NCBI RefSeq assembly: GCF_011386835.1
Contig: NC_088794.1
Coordinates: 67,590,434-67,654,433 of the forward strand
Direction of reading: 5' to 3'
Origin: Chrysemys picta bellii
Lineage: Eukaryota > Chordata > Testudines > Emydidae
DNA length: 64,000 bases
In this document: positions 29,623 through 41,600 of the stretch, in pieces
How positions within the stretch are numbered: the stretch's first letter is position 1
How the letters are laid out: each line of letters starts with the position of its first letter
Notes under the pieces: generated by a model
Databases searched by the model: none
Told to the model about the DNA's origin: nothing
The model's input: the letters and a program-made list of their open reading frames with translations, nothing else
Translations under genes and position numbers: made by a program

Positions 29623-32080
29623 AAGTTGATACGTTAATGTTTTAAACCCTGGAAAATATTGGCTTGTAATGTGCTTGTTAATTGTGACTGTGACTTAATG
29701 GATGCTTTTTAATTGTATTCCTCCCAGTTTCTTCCAAAGCTAGCCAACATGAAATAGGTTCTTTCTACCATCAGAGAGAGCTAGAAGGGGGGGGAGGGGA
29801 AATACAAGCAATAATCCCCTGAAGTCACTCCCTTGAGAAAGAGGGCTGCAAAACTGAGCTGGGGCCCAACTCCACCAACACAAGATAAAGGTGGCAGGTG
29901 TGGGCTTGCACAGGAGAACTTGGAGAAATCCAGTTAAACGGTAGGAAAGGCCTTTCAACAATGTCCTATGCCTCACAAGTTAGTTGAAGTAGTAATGCTC
30001 AATGCTAGAACAACCACAGGGTAGGTACAGGAAAAACCACCAACAGAGAATACAGCTGTCAGCATCCACCCTCCAAAAGTGGCATCTTGTGGCTCCCCTA
30101 TTCCCCATAATGATATGAAGAGGGGAATATAATGATACATGGGTGTCTGACATAGTTCTAGTGAGTAACTTACTTTTTTCAGTCAAGTAAAAATTACTTA
30201 CAGAATTAATGTTCCTGAAGGTTTCTCCTGATAACAATAGCTTCCTGACTGCAGTAATTGAAATCCTAGAAAATTAAACCCTTCTTGGTTACTGCAGGAA
30301 ACAGAACAAACAGATCACCTGATTTTCTAACCCTTCCTGTTACTTTGAGAGAGACTTAAAACCATCCTCACAGCAAAGATAAGGATGAGTTTTTTTCTAA
30401 ATCCTGCCAAATACGAGCACTGGAGAGAAGTCCCACAAAGAAAATGGAACCTAGCCTGCCAGAAAGAACTCACCCGATATGCAAGATGCAGGAAAACAAT
30501 TGAGCTGGGTCATCTATCCATCACATTCTATAGGTGTAGTGACACTACGAGAACCTTGGCTATTTTTCTTGTCTCCTGCTGGTGGGGGGTACCTTTGTTT
30601 AGACTGTCATAGGAGGATACTGAAGAAAGAAACTGCTAAATCTTGTATGTAATAAGGTCTCCACTTAGAAATAAGTTTTTACGTTTACTTTTTAGTTACA
30701 TTTATTTTTAAAACAAATAAAACTATTAAAAGGCAAAAAAAAAATAGGCATTCCCATTTTGGGTGCTTACTGAAATCAGTTATTTCAAATATTTTGGCAG
30801 TTTGCTGTTGTGCATGAGTGATCACTTGGAGTTTAAAATCTGTAATTGGGGGTCCAGACTTTATGCAGTTATTCCTTTAATGGAAGTTGTACACGAGTAA
30901 CACCTGCAAGCCCATGCTTTTCTAAGAACATTTAAAATATTAACATAGATCAAAGACAAAAATGGGTTTTTGTATTATGCTTTTAAAAAAAAATAATCTC
31001 AAACACTAATTTAACCTGCAGAATTCAATCTGTCGTGTACAAATGTTGTTTTCTGATGTAGGGCCATTTTTGCAGTTTAAGTGATATACATTTTCATACA
31101 TAAGTCTCAAGTTGTCAATTACATCCCTTAAATTTTCAGTTCTAGCTGCACCCTTCCAGCTGAATCTCCTGTGTGTTCAATTTTGTAATTATAAATACTT
31201 TTATCAAAATTGTACACAAATCCTTTTATGTCTAACTTCTCTCACTTCTTTTGACTTTATTGAACAGTTTTTTACCAGCCTTTTGTTCTAATTTGCAGGC
31301 TAATACTTTTTAATTAACCAAAATATGTATAGTTTTCTTCAGAAGCTTATCCATATCTCAAATACCATACTCTCAATTTAATTATATTTTTTTAATTGTC
31401 TAGGTGCTTTGATCTCTTACTGCTAGCTTCCAAGTTTCAATTTATTTATTTATTTATTTATTTGGCTGGAGGTTTTTTTATATACAATATATACAGTAGA
31501 ATCTTATTAATTTCCACTAAAGACTGGGACACCTGTTGCTAATGACTGAATTTTATAAAATTAATTGAGTGAATGAAAAAAATTGAAAAGAGAGGATATT
31601 GCATCATATTGTTTTTTTGTAAATTGTAGAGGCATTCATACACCATAACGACTTAGATGTGGACAAGGTTGTTTTAATGTATTAAAGGTATTTTATATGA
31701 AATGAGTTGTAATAGATTTTGTAAATGAAATATACTGCTGCATTTACTATAAAATCTTTGTTTTGAGTTGGGGATAGAGTAGACTATCTTGCTTCTGGGT
31801 AGATAAGAAGAGTTCTACTATATCAAAATATGATGTTTCATTGGGTTGCCAAGCCACAAGGCACTACCTGCATTTTCCTCTGAAATGCTCAATCTAACCA
31901 TATGATCTGTTCTAAAAAAATGAACCATATTGTTAATTGAAGATTTTACTCCAATTAGATGATCATTCAAGTGAAGACTTGTTGCAAAGGGAAAAAAGGG
32001 CCACATGGTTGACTGATTGATAGTGACCTCTAAATAATGTTAAAAACAATGAGACAAATTTGGCATGAGCATACAGACTG
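29623..32080. other. Intergenic DNA
   Basis: Mostly AT-rich unassigned sequence. A TTTA microsatellite lies at 31440-31463. The run aaaacaaataaaactattaaa followed by A10 near 30712-30745 could be the end of an old retroposed sequence, but no parent gene was recognised. Confidence 0.4.
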
Positions 32081-32082
32081 AG

Positions 32083-32322
32083 GGTACATCTACGTTGTAA
32101 TAAAAGACCTGGGGCATGGCCACAGCTGGGGGTCAGCCAACTTGGGCTCAGACTGTGCAGCTAAAAATTTCAGCATAGACATTGGGGCTCGGGCTGGAGC
32201 CCACAAGGGGGCTGGCTCTCAGAGCCAGGATGCAGCCTAGGCCTGAACATCTACATTGCAACTTTTAGCCCTGCAGCCCAAGTACAAATCAATTGACTTG
32301 GGCTCTGAGACTCTGTGCCATG
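32083..32322. repeat. Decayed DNA-transposon-like repeat (gggtacatctac family)
   Basis: Starts gggtacatctacgttgtaat. The interior is self-complementary (gggctcgggctggagccc ... aacatctacattgcaac). A related fragment lies at 52437-52560. Confidence 0.5.
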
Positions 32323-32338
32323 GATTTTTTTTTTACTG

Positions 32339-32412
32339 CAGATGAAATCCTGACCCACTGAAGTCAATGGGAGTCTTGCCATTGATTTCAGTGGGACCAG
32401 GATTTCACTCTG
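32339..32412. repeat. Foldback repeat (~70 bp palindrome)
   Basis: gatgaaatcctgacccactg at the left pairs with cagtgggaccaggatttcac at the right, with a central gtcaatgggagtc / gccattgattt. This is the best-preserved copy of the small palindromic family in this window. Confidence 0.75.
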
Positions 32413-33810
32413 AATATTCCATACAGATTCATTCAGAATTTTCCCACAGAAGAAAGAAATTCTCCCCAGCTTTAGGCTACTCCCATTGCAATGGAAAGAA
32501 GTTTTAAATATATCACTGTGGAAAAATGAGGAATGCTAAAACACACTATAATTAAGGTCCCCAAAATTCCACAGCCTCTGGAAAAATATGACCAAAAAGA
32601 ACTAAAAGCAGCCAATACATCTTCACAAAGGTAGACACTTGCAGAGTGGGCCCATCAGAGCCTGGTCTGCTCGGGTGATGGGTATGAGGCCAGGTGTTTC
32701 TCCCTGGCTCAAAGGACTGCGGTTCCTCCCTTTGTTGGGAAACTCTGCAGATTTAAAGACCAAATACTAAATCTGTAGATTTGTCTGAGGGTGGTGAAAA
32801 TTAACAGATTAGACAGCATAATTTTACACCAAAATATATGGACAGTCAAAAAATGGAATATATGGGATTTAAAATTTTTAGATGTGGTATTGAGAAGATT
32901 TAGAAGAAGATTTTCAAGATTTAGATATACTTCCTGCTATTGAGAATCTATTGAAAACAATATAAAATGTGAATTTAATGTTTCCTTTTATCAGATACAG
33001 CTAAGAATAAATTGTCTACATTATTTTAACTTGATGCTGCTTTTAGTGAAATATGATGAACTATGATACCTTTTCCCTCCATTTTTTTAACTTGCATGAT
33101 AATTCAGAAACAAGATTCTGGTTAATTGGGAAGTCTGTATATTTCTAGATTCTTCACATCAGACAGATCCACAGAAAGAAAATATGAATGCTATAATGTC
33201 AGAGTCTTGAAATGGTATACAGATAGCATGTTTTTTTTAATCTGCAAAATTGCAAGTTTAAATAAGGATTAATACATAACTCAGCCAACATTTTTTTTTA
33301 GTCTAAATTGACTACTTCTGCTGTGTGTAAATCATCATGATCTAGGAATGAGATTAATGCCTACTTATCATATTTTTAATTTTTTATGCTATTAAGAGAA
33401 TAAGAAAGGGTTTATTTTTATAACAATTTAATGTCTTTATTATCATTCCAAGTGTCAAAATGGTAATAAATGCTGTTGTTCATAAATATTTTAGTTGCCT
33501 GTTTATTTCCCCTTTCTTCCCTTATTCACAGGAAGTTTTTTTCTTAATTGTTATTTTGTGTACAATTATTTAGTAGCATATATTTTCTAGTATCTAATAA
33601 GGACTTTCTCAGTTTTTCTAGGTATAACTTTCGGTAGTTGTAATTAAAAATGTGTAAATATTAAAAAATAAGCAATAGAAAAGATATGTAAGTAATAAGC
33701 AGCCTGATCTTATAGGGTTTGAGTCAAAGTCCACTAGTCAACAAAAAGACATAACATAATCACATCGCCAAAAGAGACGTCTCTGTAGTGAATGCCTCCT
33801 GGAACAGGGA
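32413..33810. other. Intergenic DNA, no feature recognised
   Basis: AT-rich sequence with no repeat, RNA or coding signal that I can support. Confidence 0.4.
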
Positions 33811-33811
33811 T

Positions 33812-34040
33812 TTAGGGTATGTCTGTATCACAGATGCAACAGCGGCACAGCAACTGTAGTGCCTGAGTGTAGATACTTGATACAGCAACAGAGAAGGGTT
33901 TTTCCATCATTGTAGTTAAACCATGCTTTCGGGAGGCAGTAGCTAGGTTGACAGAAGAATTCTAGCGGTGTCTGTACTGGGACTTAGGTCAACCTACCTG
34001 TGTCTCTCAGGATGTGAATTTTTCACACACCCAAGTGATG
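33812..34040. repeat. DNA-transposon-like repeat (gggtatgtctgtat)
   Basis: Starts gggtatgtctgtatcacaga and contains gtctgtactgggacttaggt and cctacctgtgtctctcagg, in the style of the TIR elements at 32083 and 56443. The right end is not clear. Confidence 0.4.
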
Positions 34041-34119
34041 TACCAAGGTTGGACATGAGTTTTAGATGAAGATCAGGCCTTAAATTATCATTACAGCTAC
34101 ATTTCAATGATTATTTTGT

Positions 34120-34770
34120 AAATTTCATAGAGCTACAGGCCAGAAGGAACCATTAGATAATCTAGTCTGGCCAACTTTTATATCACAGGCCATTAAATTT
34201 CACCAAATATTTCTATATTGAGCCCAATGACTTTAGGTAGACTAAAGCATTTCAGACCTCAGGAGTCTAAACTGTTGTGTGCCATAGGCAGAAAACAGGA
34301 GAGACCAAGGTGCCACCAATACCTGAGGCCCCTGCAATGGCAGGGAATAGATAAGGTAAAATGTCTGGATGATCTTAGCATGTGATCCTCACTGCATGCT
34401 GCTGCAGCAGACAGTGAAAAAAACCCTAAGGTCCTAGCCAATCTGACTTGGAGGCAAATTCCTTCACAATCCCAAATTGGGCAACCAATTTGATCCTGAA
34501 TGTCTGAGCAAGACATATCAGCCAAGCTTCTAAAAAAGAGAATTCTCCCCACCATTTCAGACCAGTGGCCCACACTGCCCAATATCCCATCTCCAGCTGT
34601 GGCAAATCTCTGATGCTTCAGAGGAAGGTGAAAAAACACCAAAGCACAATCCACAATACATCCAGTCAATTTTGCTTTGGGGGGAAAAGATTCTTTCCTG
34701 ATCCCTGCAGAATGCTGGCTGTAGCCCTGAAACATGAGATTTAATTACAGTTCTGCATAAAGACAATAGC
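34120..34770. repeat. Interspersed repeat related to 14461
   Basis: atagagctacaggccagaag, then aatctagtctggcc and cacaggccattaaatttcac, match the repeat in LGR4 intron 12 in wording. The family is unknown to me by name. Confidence 0.45.
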
Positions 34771-35514
34771 TGTAAGTTTTATGAGCAAATTGAGGGAAAA
34801 GCCCTTAAGACCCACCTAGCAGGATCAACAACCTACAAGGGGTGCCAGGACCAGGTAAGAGTGCAGTATCACACCCTGCTCACCGGAGACACTCACAAGA
34901 GGTGAATTGTCCCCTGTCACAAGGACACTTCAAAGGGGTTTGGGGAATGGGGTGTACCTATATTGTTAACCTGCAAGGCAAACTAAGGACTGGCAGAGTC
35001 CAAAGGAGATGTTTTTGGTGGGTTAAAGGCTGGTGGGGTTAGGTTGCTGACACCCAGTTAAATCTCTCACTGCAGGCAGGTACCTATCAAGGTGACTCTC
35101 AGTCCTGGGTACCCCTGGAACCATCACTATTAGACCATTCAAATGCTTGTTTCCTACCACTTCCTTCAATTATAGGCATGTTAAACTCATACTCTGAAAT
35201 TTGCTAAACAACGAAGTGACATTGAGATTAGAAACAAACACGACAGAAAATTCACCTTGTTAGTAAATTTTGGGGGAAAGAGCTGAAACAGATTCAGTTG
35301 GAGGTGGAAATGTGGAAAGGAGTAATATTGAAAAAACTACGTCTGATGGTTGGTAGCAGAAAGGGCCATTGGAATATTTTCCTGCATATATAGAGGCATA
35401 TACCTCATGGAGTAGAGAGATAACAATCACTCTCAATACAGCTTTGGTGTGATCTAATCTAAAAATATTACACTTAATTCTTGGCACATCAATACAGTAA
35501 ACATATTGACAAAC
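34771..35514. other. Intergenic DNA, no feature recognised
   Basis: No exon, RNA or clear transposon seen. Confidence 0.4.
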
Positions 35515-35955
35515 TGAAGAGTTCACAGAAGAGCAACAAGGAAGAACTGATTTATGAGGAAAGATTAAAGTGCTATATATGTATAGCGTGACTAAGAGAC
35601 AATTATGCTGAAACGTAAGTGCCCAACCCTGTCTCAGTGGAGTACCTGGGAATACAACTGGACCCTAATTTTATGAATATTTAATGGATAAAAACATCAC
35701 CAGAAGAAATTATTTAAGGTAGTCCAAAGGGAGTATAGCTAGTAGTAAAGGGATGTAATTAAGAAAGGGAAAATAAAACCTGCATATTAGGAAAAATAAT
35801 TCTTGAGAGTTAGATCTGCTAGAGTGTGAAATAGTCTCCTAAGGGAAGTGGTGGAAGTGTGTGACATATTTAAAACTAAATTACATAAATCACTAGAAAA
35901 TACATTATATGGAACAATCTTGCATTGACAGGGGGACAGGCTGGATGACTGAAAA
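35515..35955 (+). mobile_element. Old CR1/L3-type LINE 3' fragment
   Basis: acagaagagcaacaaggaag, then gaggaaagattaaagtgcta, later gggaagtggtggaag and cattgacagggggacaggct, is the typical CR1-like RT tail and 3'UTR order, heavily diverged. Confidence 0.65.
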
Positions 35956-37550
35956 TTGCATAAACTCTGTTTCTTTGAAAAATATGTTTTAACAATAAAG
36001 ATGAAATGGAGGGCAACCCTAGTTTAATATTCCCCTTGTGACGTTCTGAATGTTGTGGTACCCTACCAATGCCAAGAAGTCGCATTTACTGACATTCTGT
36101 TACCGTTGTGTTCAAGTTAAAATACATTGGGGCCCAATCCTACAGTCCTTGTGCAGGAAATATGTCTCAGTGTATTGCAGGATCAAACCAGATCGTGAAA
36201 CTCTGCCCCCACCCATAATGAGTATCTTGGACCAAATCATGGAGCTGTGCTGATTTACACTAGCTGAAGATTCTGGCTCTTTTGTATCACCAGTGGACTA
36301 AATGGACTGCAAAGAATTCCATTATCCTGCAACTGTTACTCAGTTTCCAATTCTCTGGTAAGCACATGGCAGAGCAGTGTTAATGCAGAAATATGTCTAA
36401 AGAAATTGGTAAGGAATTACTTGATTTTTTTCCTGCACCACCTCTTTCATTTTGAGATCAAATGACACTAGAACGGGATATGAACATTTAAAAGAGAGAT
36501 TAAACAGTTCAGGTTCCACAGATCCACACGTGAAGGGGGTGCTCTGTGCCCAGATCTGCCCATACCAATGTGGAATGGAGATGAGTTGCCTCTGAGGTAA
36601 CTTGGACCCCCTTGGAGAGTTCTGTGCCTGGCAGTGATGGGAATCTTCAGGCAGGAAGGGCTTTTGGTTTAAGAATCGGGTTTAAGAGATTTCACAACTG
36701 CCCCAAAATCTCAGAATTTTTAATGGTGATGTGGCTGGAAGTGGTGTGGGTTGAAAGTCCAAATGCATTGCAACCTGGTACTATCATTGAAATAGACTAA
36801 AGAAACAAGAGAGAAGGGTTGTGTCCAGATAGGCCCAAAGGGGACAGTTTTCATTATAGTCTAGATTCTTTTTGAGAAAGCTGTGGTTTTATTCTCCTGA
36901 TATAAAAATGTATTTGACATGCAACTATTTTTCCAAAGAGAAAACTAAGCATAATGATGGGGTGACTCAAGAGGAAAATCTCTGGCTTTACAATTGCCAA
37001 TTGTAGGTAGTCATGAGACTGCATGGGTAGAGGGAGTAAATCCGGGCAGCATAATTCCCGTACCTTTGTCAAACTCCAATTTTGATAATTACTTTTTCTA
37101 AATTCTCCCTATTTCAGATTAATACCATCTTTGGCCCAAATCCTGCAAACTTTTATGCACATACTTTAGAATGGAACTACTCACATGTGAAGTAAGCTTT
37201 TGCAAGATCAGGTTATTTGTCATTAAAAGCTGTTTGCTTCTAAGTGTCTGTAGCACTGCAGTCCAGATTTGGCTGCATTTCAGTGGTGAATAAAGTGGTT
37301 TGTACAAATTTAATACCTACCCTTGTACTTACACGGTGGGATCCATGACGGGACTTACACATTGCAATATTGTCAGAGTACTTAGCCTTTAAGGGCCTAG
37401 AAAATCACGCCCCATAGGTGCCTAGCTCTGCTAGTGGTCCATGATGATGTGTTCAGCTGCATAAGTCTCATAGGTAGGGCCTGAAAGAAGGCAGCTCCCT
37501 TATAACCTTTAGCCGTGTGGATACAGTTCTCACACAGCATGTCGGGGGCG
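35956..37550. other. Intergenic DNA before the CCDC34 promoter
   Basis: Foldback-like scraps lie at 36129-36186 (ggggcccaatcctacagtcc) and 37131-37217 (aaatcctgcaaacttttatg). No gene was recognised. Confidence 0.4.
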
Positions 37551-37599
37551 AAGGAATTTGAAGAGGCGCCTCCACTTCAGTCACTGACCCAACGCCCCA

Positions 37600-38250
37600 G
37601 TGACTGAGCGACCTGCGCCTGCTCGCCCGCCCCGCCCCGGCACCCTTCTGCTGCGCGCCGGGGGAGGCCGGGCGGCTGGCCCGGGGCAGTGCCCCCCGAG
37701 GCACCATGGCTGGGAGGGGGGCGGAAGGGAGGGGAGCGGCGGGAGAAGGGGATTGGCTGGCGGGAGGTAGGGCGGCAGGAGACGTCGCGCACGGTTGAAG
37801 CGTCCCCGTTGCCATGGAACCCGTTGCGGGCGGTGATTGGCGGAGCGGGCGGTGCCCCGGGGCCCGATGGGAGCGCGGAGCCGACGCTGCGAGTTTCAAA
37901 GCGGCAGTCCCAGGTAGAGCGGCCCTGTCCTCGCCTCGCGACAATTAGCGCTGGGCTGGGGGGTGGCGGGGTTCGAGGGGGGCGCTGATGGGACTGGAGG
38001 CAGGAGTCTGGATGGGGGGTGTTGGTTTGGGAGGCCGGGGATGGCGAGGCCTGTAGGTTGGGAGTTGGGGGCAGGGTGGGGGCCTGTGGGCTGGGAGGTG
38101 GGGGCGGGACACAGGGTGGGTGGGGGCCTGTGGGCTGGGAGTTGGGGGCGGGGCACAGGGTGGGTGGGGGCCTGTGGGCTGGGAGCGGGACACAGGGAGG
38201 GTGGGTGGGGGGCTGGGAGTTGGGGGCGGGGGCCTGTGGGTTGGGAGCTG
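37600..38250 (+). promoter_or_regulatory. CpG-island promoter of CCDC34
   Basis: This abruptly GC- and CpG-rich block stands out from AT-rich surroundings and immediately precedes the first coding exon of CCDC34. It contains two inverted CCAAT boxes (ATTGG at 37752-37756 and 37836-37840), GACGTC at 37781-37786, and GTTGCCATGGAAC at 37808-37820, close to an RFX X-box. No TATA box was seen. A first non-coding exon could end at 37913 (cag/gtagag) and splice to 38405. The transcription start cannot be fixed from sequence. Confidence 0.75.
37706..37798 (+). other. Possible upstream ORF in the CCDC34 CpG island
   Basis: ATG 37706 has a perfect Kozak context (gcaccATGG) and opens a 30-codon frame ending TGA 37796-37798. 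It matters only if transcription starts upstream of it. Other ATGs at 37814 and 37867 also read out of frame with CCDC34. Confidence 0.3.
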
Positions 38251-38262
38251 GGGGTGGAGGAT
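38040..38262. repeat. G-rich minisatellite in CCDC34 5' intron
   Basis: At least three degenerate copies of a unit of about 44 bp containing ggcctgtgggctgggag, then gggggcgggacacagggtgg, lie just inside the presumed first intron. All G-runs are on the + (non-template) strand. Confidence 0.85.
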
Positions 38263-38404
38263 TGTGGCTTGGCAGAGTAGGAGATAGGAGGATGGAAGGG
38301 CTGAGGGTTTTGGCTAATGGTGGGGGCCTAGCTTAAGGGCAAGATCCATTGGTGGCAGGCCTATGAATGGGCACTGCCCTTGTTCTATTAACTTCTCCTG
38401 ACAG

Positions 38405-38646
38405 GTACTTACTGCCTCCATGCTCAGTGCTCAGCCCAGGAGTAGGAGGAGGGTCGCCCACTCCAGCCCTCCGTCCCCAACCAGCTCTGAGGATGAGCAG
38501 CCTTTGAGCTCCTCCACTTACTCCTTGCTCTCCCCCATTTACCATCAGAGTTTCCAGAGCTGCAATGAGGAGGAGAAGGAGGATAGGGAGGAAGCAGCAC
38601 TATCAGCTAGGGGGCAAAGAACCTTCAAGAGGAATAAACACAATAG
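38405..38646 (+). CDS. CCDC34: CCDC34 first coding exon (coding from ATG 38420)
   Basis: The exon begins after ctattaacttctcctgacag and ends at aatag/gtaatc, phase 2. It encodes [20 protein letters not shown] and the conserved [12 protein letters not shown], then an acidic stretch (EEEKEDREE). In human this region lies in exon 1. Here an acceptor precedes it, suggesting a separate 5'UTR exon in the CpG island. A start within this exon is an alternative. Confidence 0.85.
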
Positions 38647-41600
38647 GTAATCTGCATGTACTCCCATTCCTTGGCTGTCTTTGCTATAATAGAAGCAGCT
38701 GGGTCCAGTAGGTAGCACCAGGAGCCAAGACTCCTGGGGTCTGTTCTCATCTCCATCACTGATGTGTAACCTTGCCCTTACCACTTACGGCAAAACTTTC
38801 GAACGTGGGTGTAGAAAGTTAGACAGCCAAATACTTATGTAGTCACCTAATGAAGGCAATCTAACTTTGAGGTAGTGAGAAGTTATAATTTCCATTTTTT
38901 TTCAGGTCAGTGGTAGTCTCAGGTCCTTGGTATTTCAGCTCTGAATATCCGATCACTTCTGTAGCTGCCTAGACAATGGATTTGGGACTGTAAACATCCA
39001 CTCTTTGGAAATGTTATTAATCTCTATGTGCCTCAGTTTCCTTTATTAAAAGGGAATGATACTTGCCTACTTTTTGAATGTGCTTTGAGAGTTAGAAGAT
39101 ATTTTCTCTCAAATACATAAAACTACTACCCAACACAGGGATTTGAGGTGTATCAATTGTACCAGCGTTGGCTTCCAGGGTTTTGGACTCCCCATTTCTC
39201 GTTCTTTAGTTGTTCCCTTTCTTCAAACAATTCTTCCCTCCCCATCTGTTTTTCTTTCCTCTCCCCACCCCAGTGGTTGGGAACAGGGTTGTGGTGAATA
39301 ATCTGTCACATTCCTCAAAAGGTGGCTGAGAAGATGTAGCAGCCAGGACCCTTTCCAATGAAAAGCATACCAGATCTACACCTTGGCTAAGAATAGGCAC
39401 AGTTAGCAAGACACTAGTCAAAATGCGTGTGCTAGACAGTATGGTTCTGTAAAATTTGGGACTCTTTCAAATAAATGAGTCTCTTCAGCTCTTATGCATG
39501 AGTCTCAAAAGCTTGCTTGGATACCAATAATCATTTTCACTTGAGAGATGAAAATACAAAATACTTAGCAAGGAAGCATTAAACATCTAATTATTATGAA
39601 TTTCTGCATAGAACTTTCATCCTACTTTATCTATAAGATAATGACTCCAGGAAAACTTCTCCAGGTTCAAGAGGACTGAGACAAAAAGAATGGTAAACAT
39701 AGCTCTTTACTTGATAAATCTTGGCCCAGTCCCCCTTCAAGGCATCTTTAGAGCCCTGAGGGAAGTTCTCAGGTCCCGGTTTCACTTTACTCCTGTTCTT
39801 GTTCCTCTTTCCATTACCCATCCACCAGCTTGTCCAAGTACCTGTGTTCCTTAGCCTTTATGTCAAGCTACTGTCTCCTCCATGCTGCCTGAACACGAGC
39901 TGGGGGAATATTGAGAGAGCAAAAGAAACTGTTCTACGGGTCTCCGTTCCCATGCCCGTTACTACAGCAATCCCTGGCAGCTGTGAATGCCATTGCAGAA
40001 AAAGTCCTTGTAACCAGGTTGTCTGAGCAGCAACCTCTTGTGGCCGGTCAGAGCATGACTCACACCACGGTGGGTCCCTCAGCATCACCTCTTGCAGATT
40101 ATGGAGTCTGGTGCCTTAGCCCTCGCGTGCTCAAGCCCTTACCCCTTCTAGGGTGTCAGAGTCCAAAAACTCCTAAACTTCAGAATCAGTATTATCTGTA
40201 GGTTTGTTGTAAGGACTCTTGCTTGTCTGCTTCAGATGTGTCTCTGGGCATCTAGTCCCTTTTGGTTGCTTTTCCTGGGCTTAGTCATCCTATTCACCAA
40301 ATGGTTCACCCAGGTAGCAAGCTGCCTTAGGCTCTTGGCTCGACCCAAGCTTCCCTTGTCAAAGAAGTAACATAGTTCTCTCCTTCCTGGTCAGCCCTGG
40401 AGTGGCCTAGCTCTCTCTCTTTTAGCTCCCCGTTCCATGCCTGCAAATATAGCAGGGTGGAGTCATCTGGATTCACAAGCTTCTTTAACCCTCTTGTTGC
40501 CACAGTGTCCTCAACCTCTGCTTGTTAGTGTGGGGCGAAGACATCCCATCACAGTCCCTGCTCAGTCCCAGGCTGGAACACGCTCGGTTAGCTCCCTGGG
40601 GATAGAGTATATTTGGTACTGACAGAACAGTACTGAGCACGTACATATGGCAATTTTCAGACACTTATAACTCCACGAAATTTGGGTGGATTCTCACAGG
40701 AACTGCAAAAGGCACCTACCTCTTTAGCCTCCTGCCAACCCTGGCCAAATTTCAAATCTCTGCTCCAAAGCATGGTGGCTCTGGAGCTTCTGAATGAAAC
40801 ATTTAAAAATCTTTAACCATTGGTAAAACAATTTATTTTTCCCTAATCTCAATTTCTTAAACCGGTGAATCTTTTGTGTTGAAATTTAAAAAAAAAAGAA
40901 AAGAAAAAGGACAGACACTTGTGGGAAATTTCAGCTCAAACAATTAAAACATGGCAAAGTTTTATAAAGGAAAGTGCTAGGCAACCTTAGTTATAAGGTG
41001 TTACTGCTAGCTCCACCTATGATCTTGGGTCACTTACTTTCAGCATGCATCTTGATAGGTTTACTCTGATATATTGACTTAGTGAATCTACTGTTAATAA
41101 AAGTCACTAAACTTTCTATTAATCAAATTTCAGTTCTTCTGACTCAATACATATAACTTGAGTTAGGGAGTGAATCTAATATAAATTCTCACTAAGGATT
41201 GTGGTCCTTTCAGAACTCCCTGACTTGTTTTTCTTCAGAATAATGCATAGTACTGAATGTTCTGGCACAGTGGTTTTCAACCTTTTTTCATTTGTGGATC
41301 CCCACAAAGCTTCAAATGGAGGTGCCTGCTCCTTTGGAAGTTCAACCTCTGGTCCATAGACCCCAACCATAGAAGTCTTGCACTGAAAACTGGCTGAACA
41401 GAATTCAACTATAAATGTTGCACATGCTCGGCATGGCATTTGATTCAGTGTGAGTAAGGGCGCTAAACTATGGGCTTTTATAGTAACGACAACATTTCCA
41501 GGTTTTGACCTGTAGGTGGGGGTATTCACATACTTTTGATCAGAGAAAATGGAATGCCTTTTCTGGGATCTGAGACTTAATTCATAATCACCTTCCGCAC

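Noticed and set aside
30385..30745. Possible processed gene copy ending in an A-run
   Set aside because: The 75-codon frame resembles nothing I know, no target duplication was found, and the A-run is short.
37689..37988. Open frame across the CpG island that would splice in phase 0 into the CCDC34 coding exon
   Set aside because: It begins with GTG rather than ATG and has no internal ATG, so it cannot supply the start codon unless non-AUG initiation occurs. ATG 38420 is preferred.
37896..38193. Pro-rich open frames on the minus strand
   Set aside because: They are the complement of the G-rich minisatellite, so their repetition is explained by the tandem DNA.
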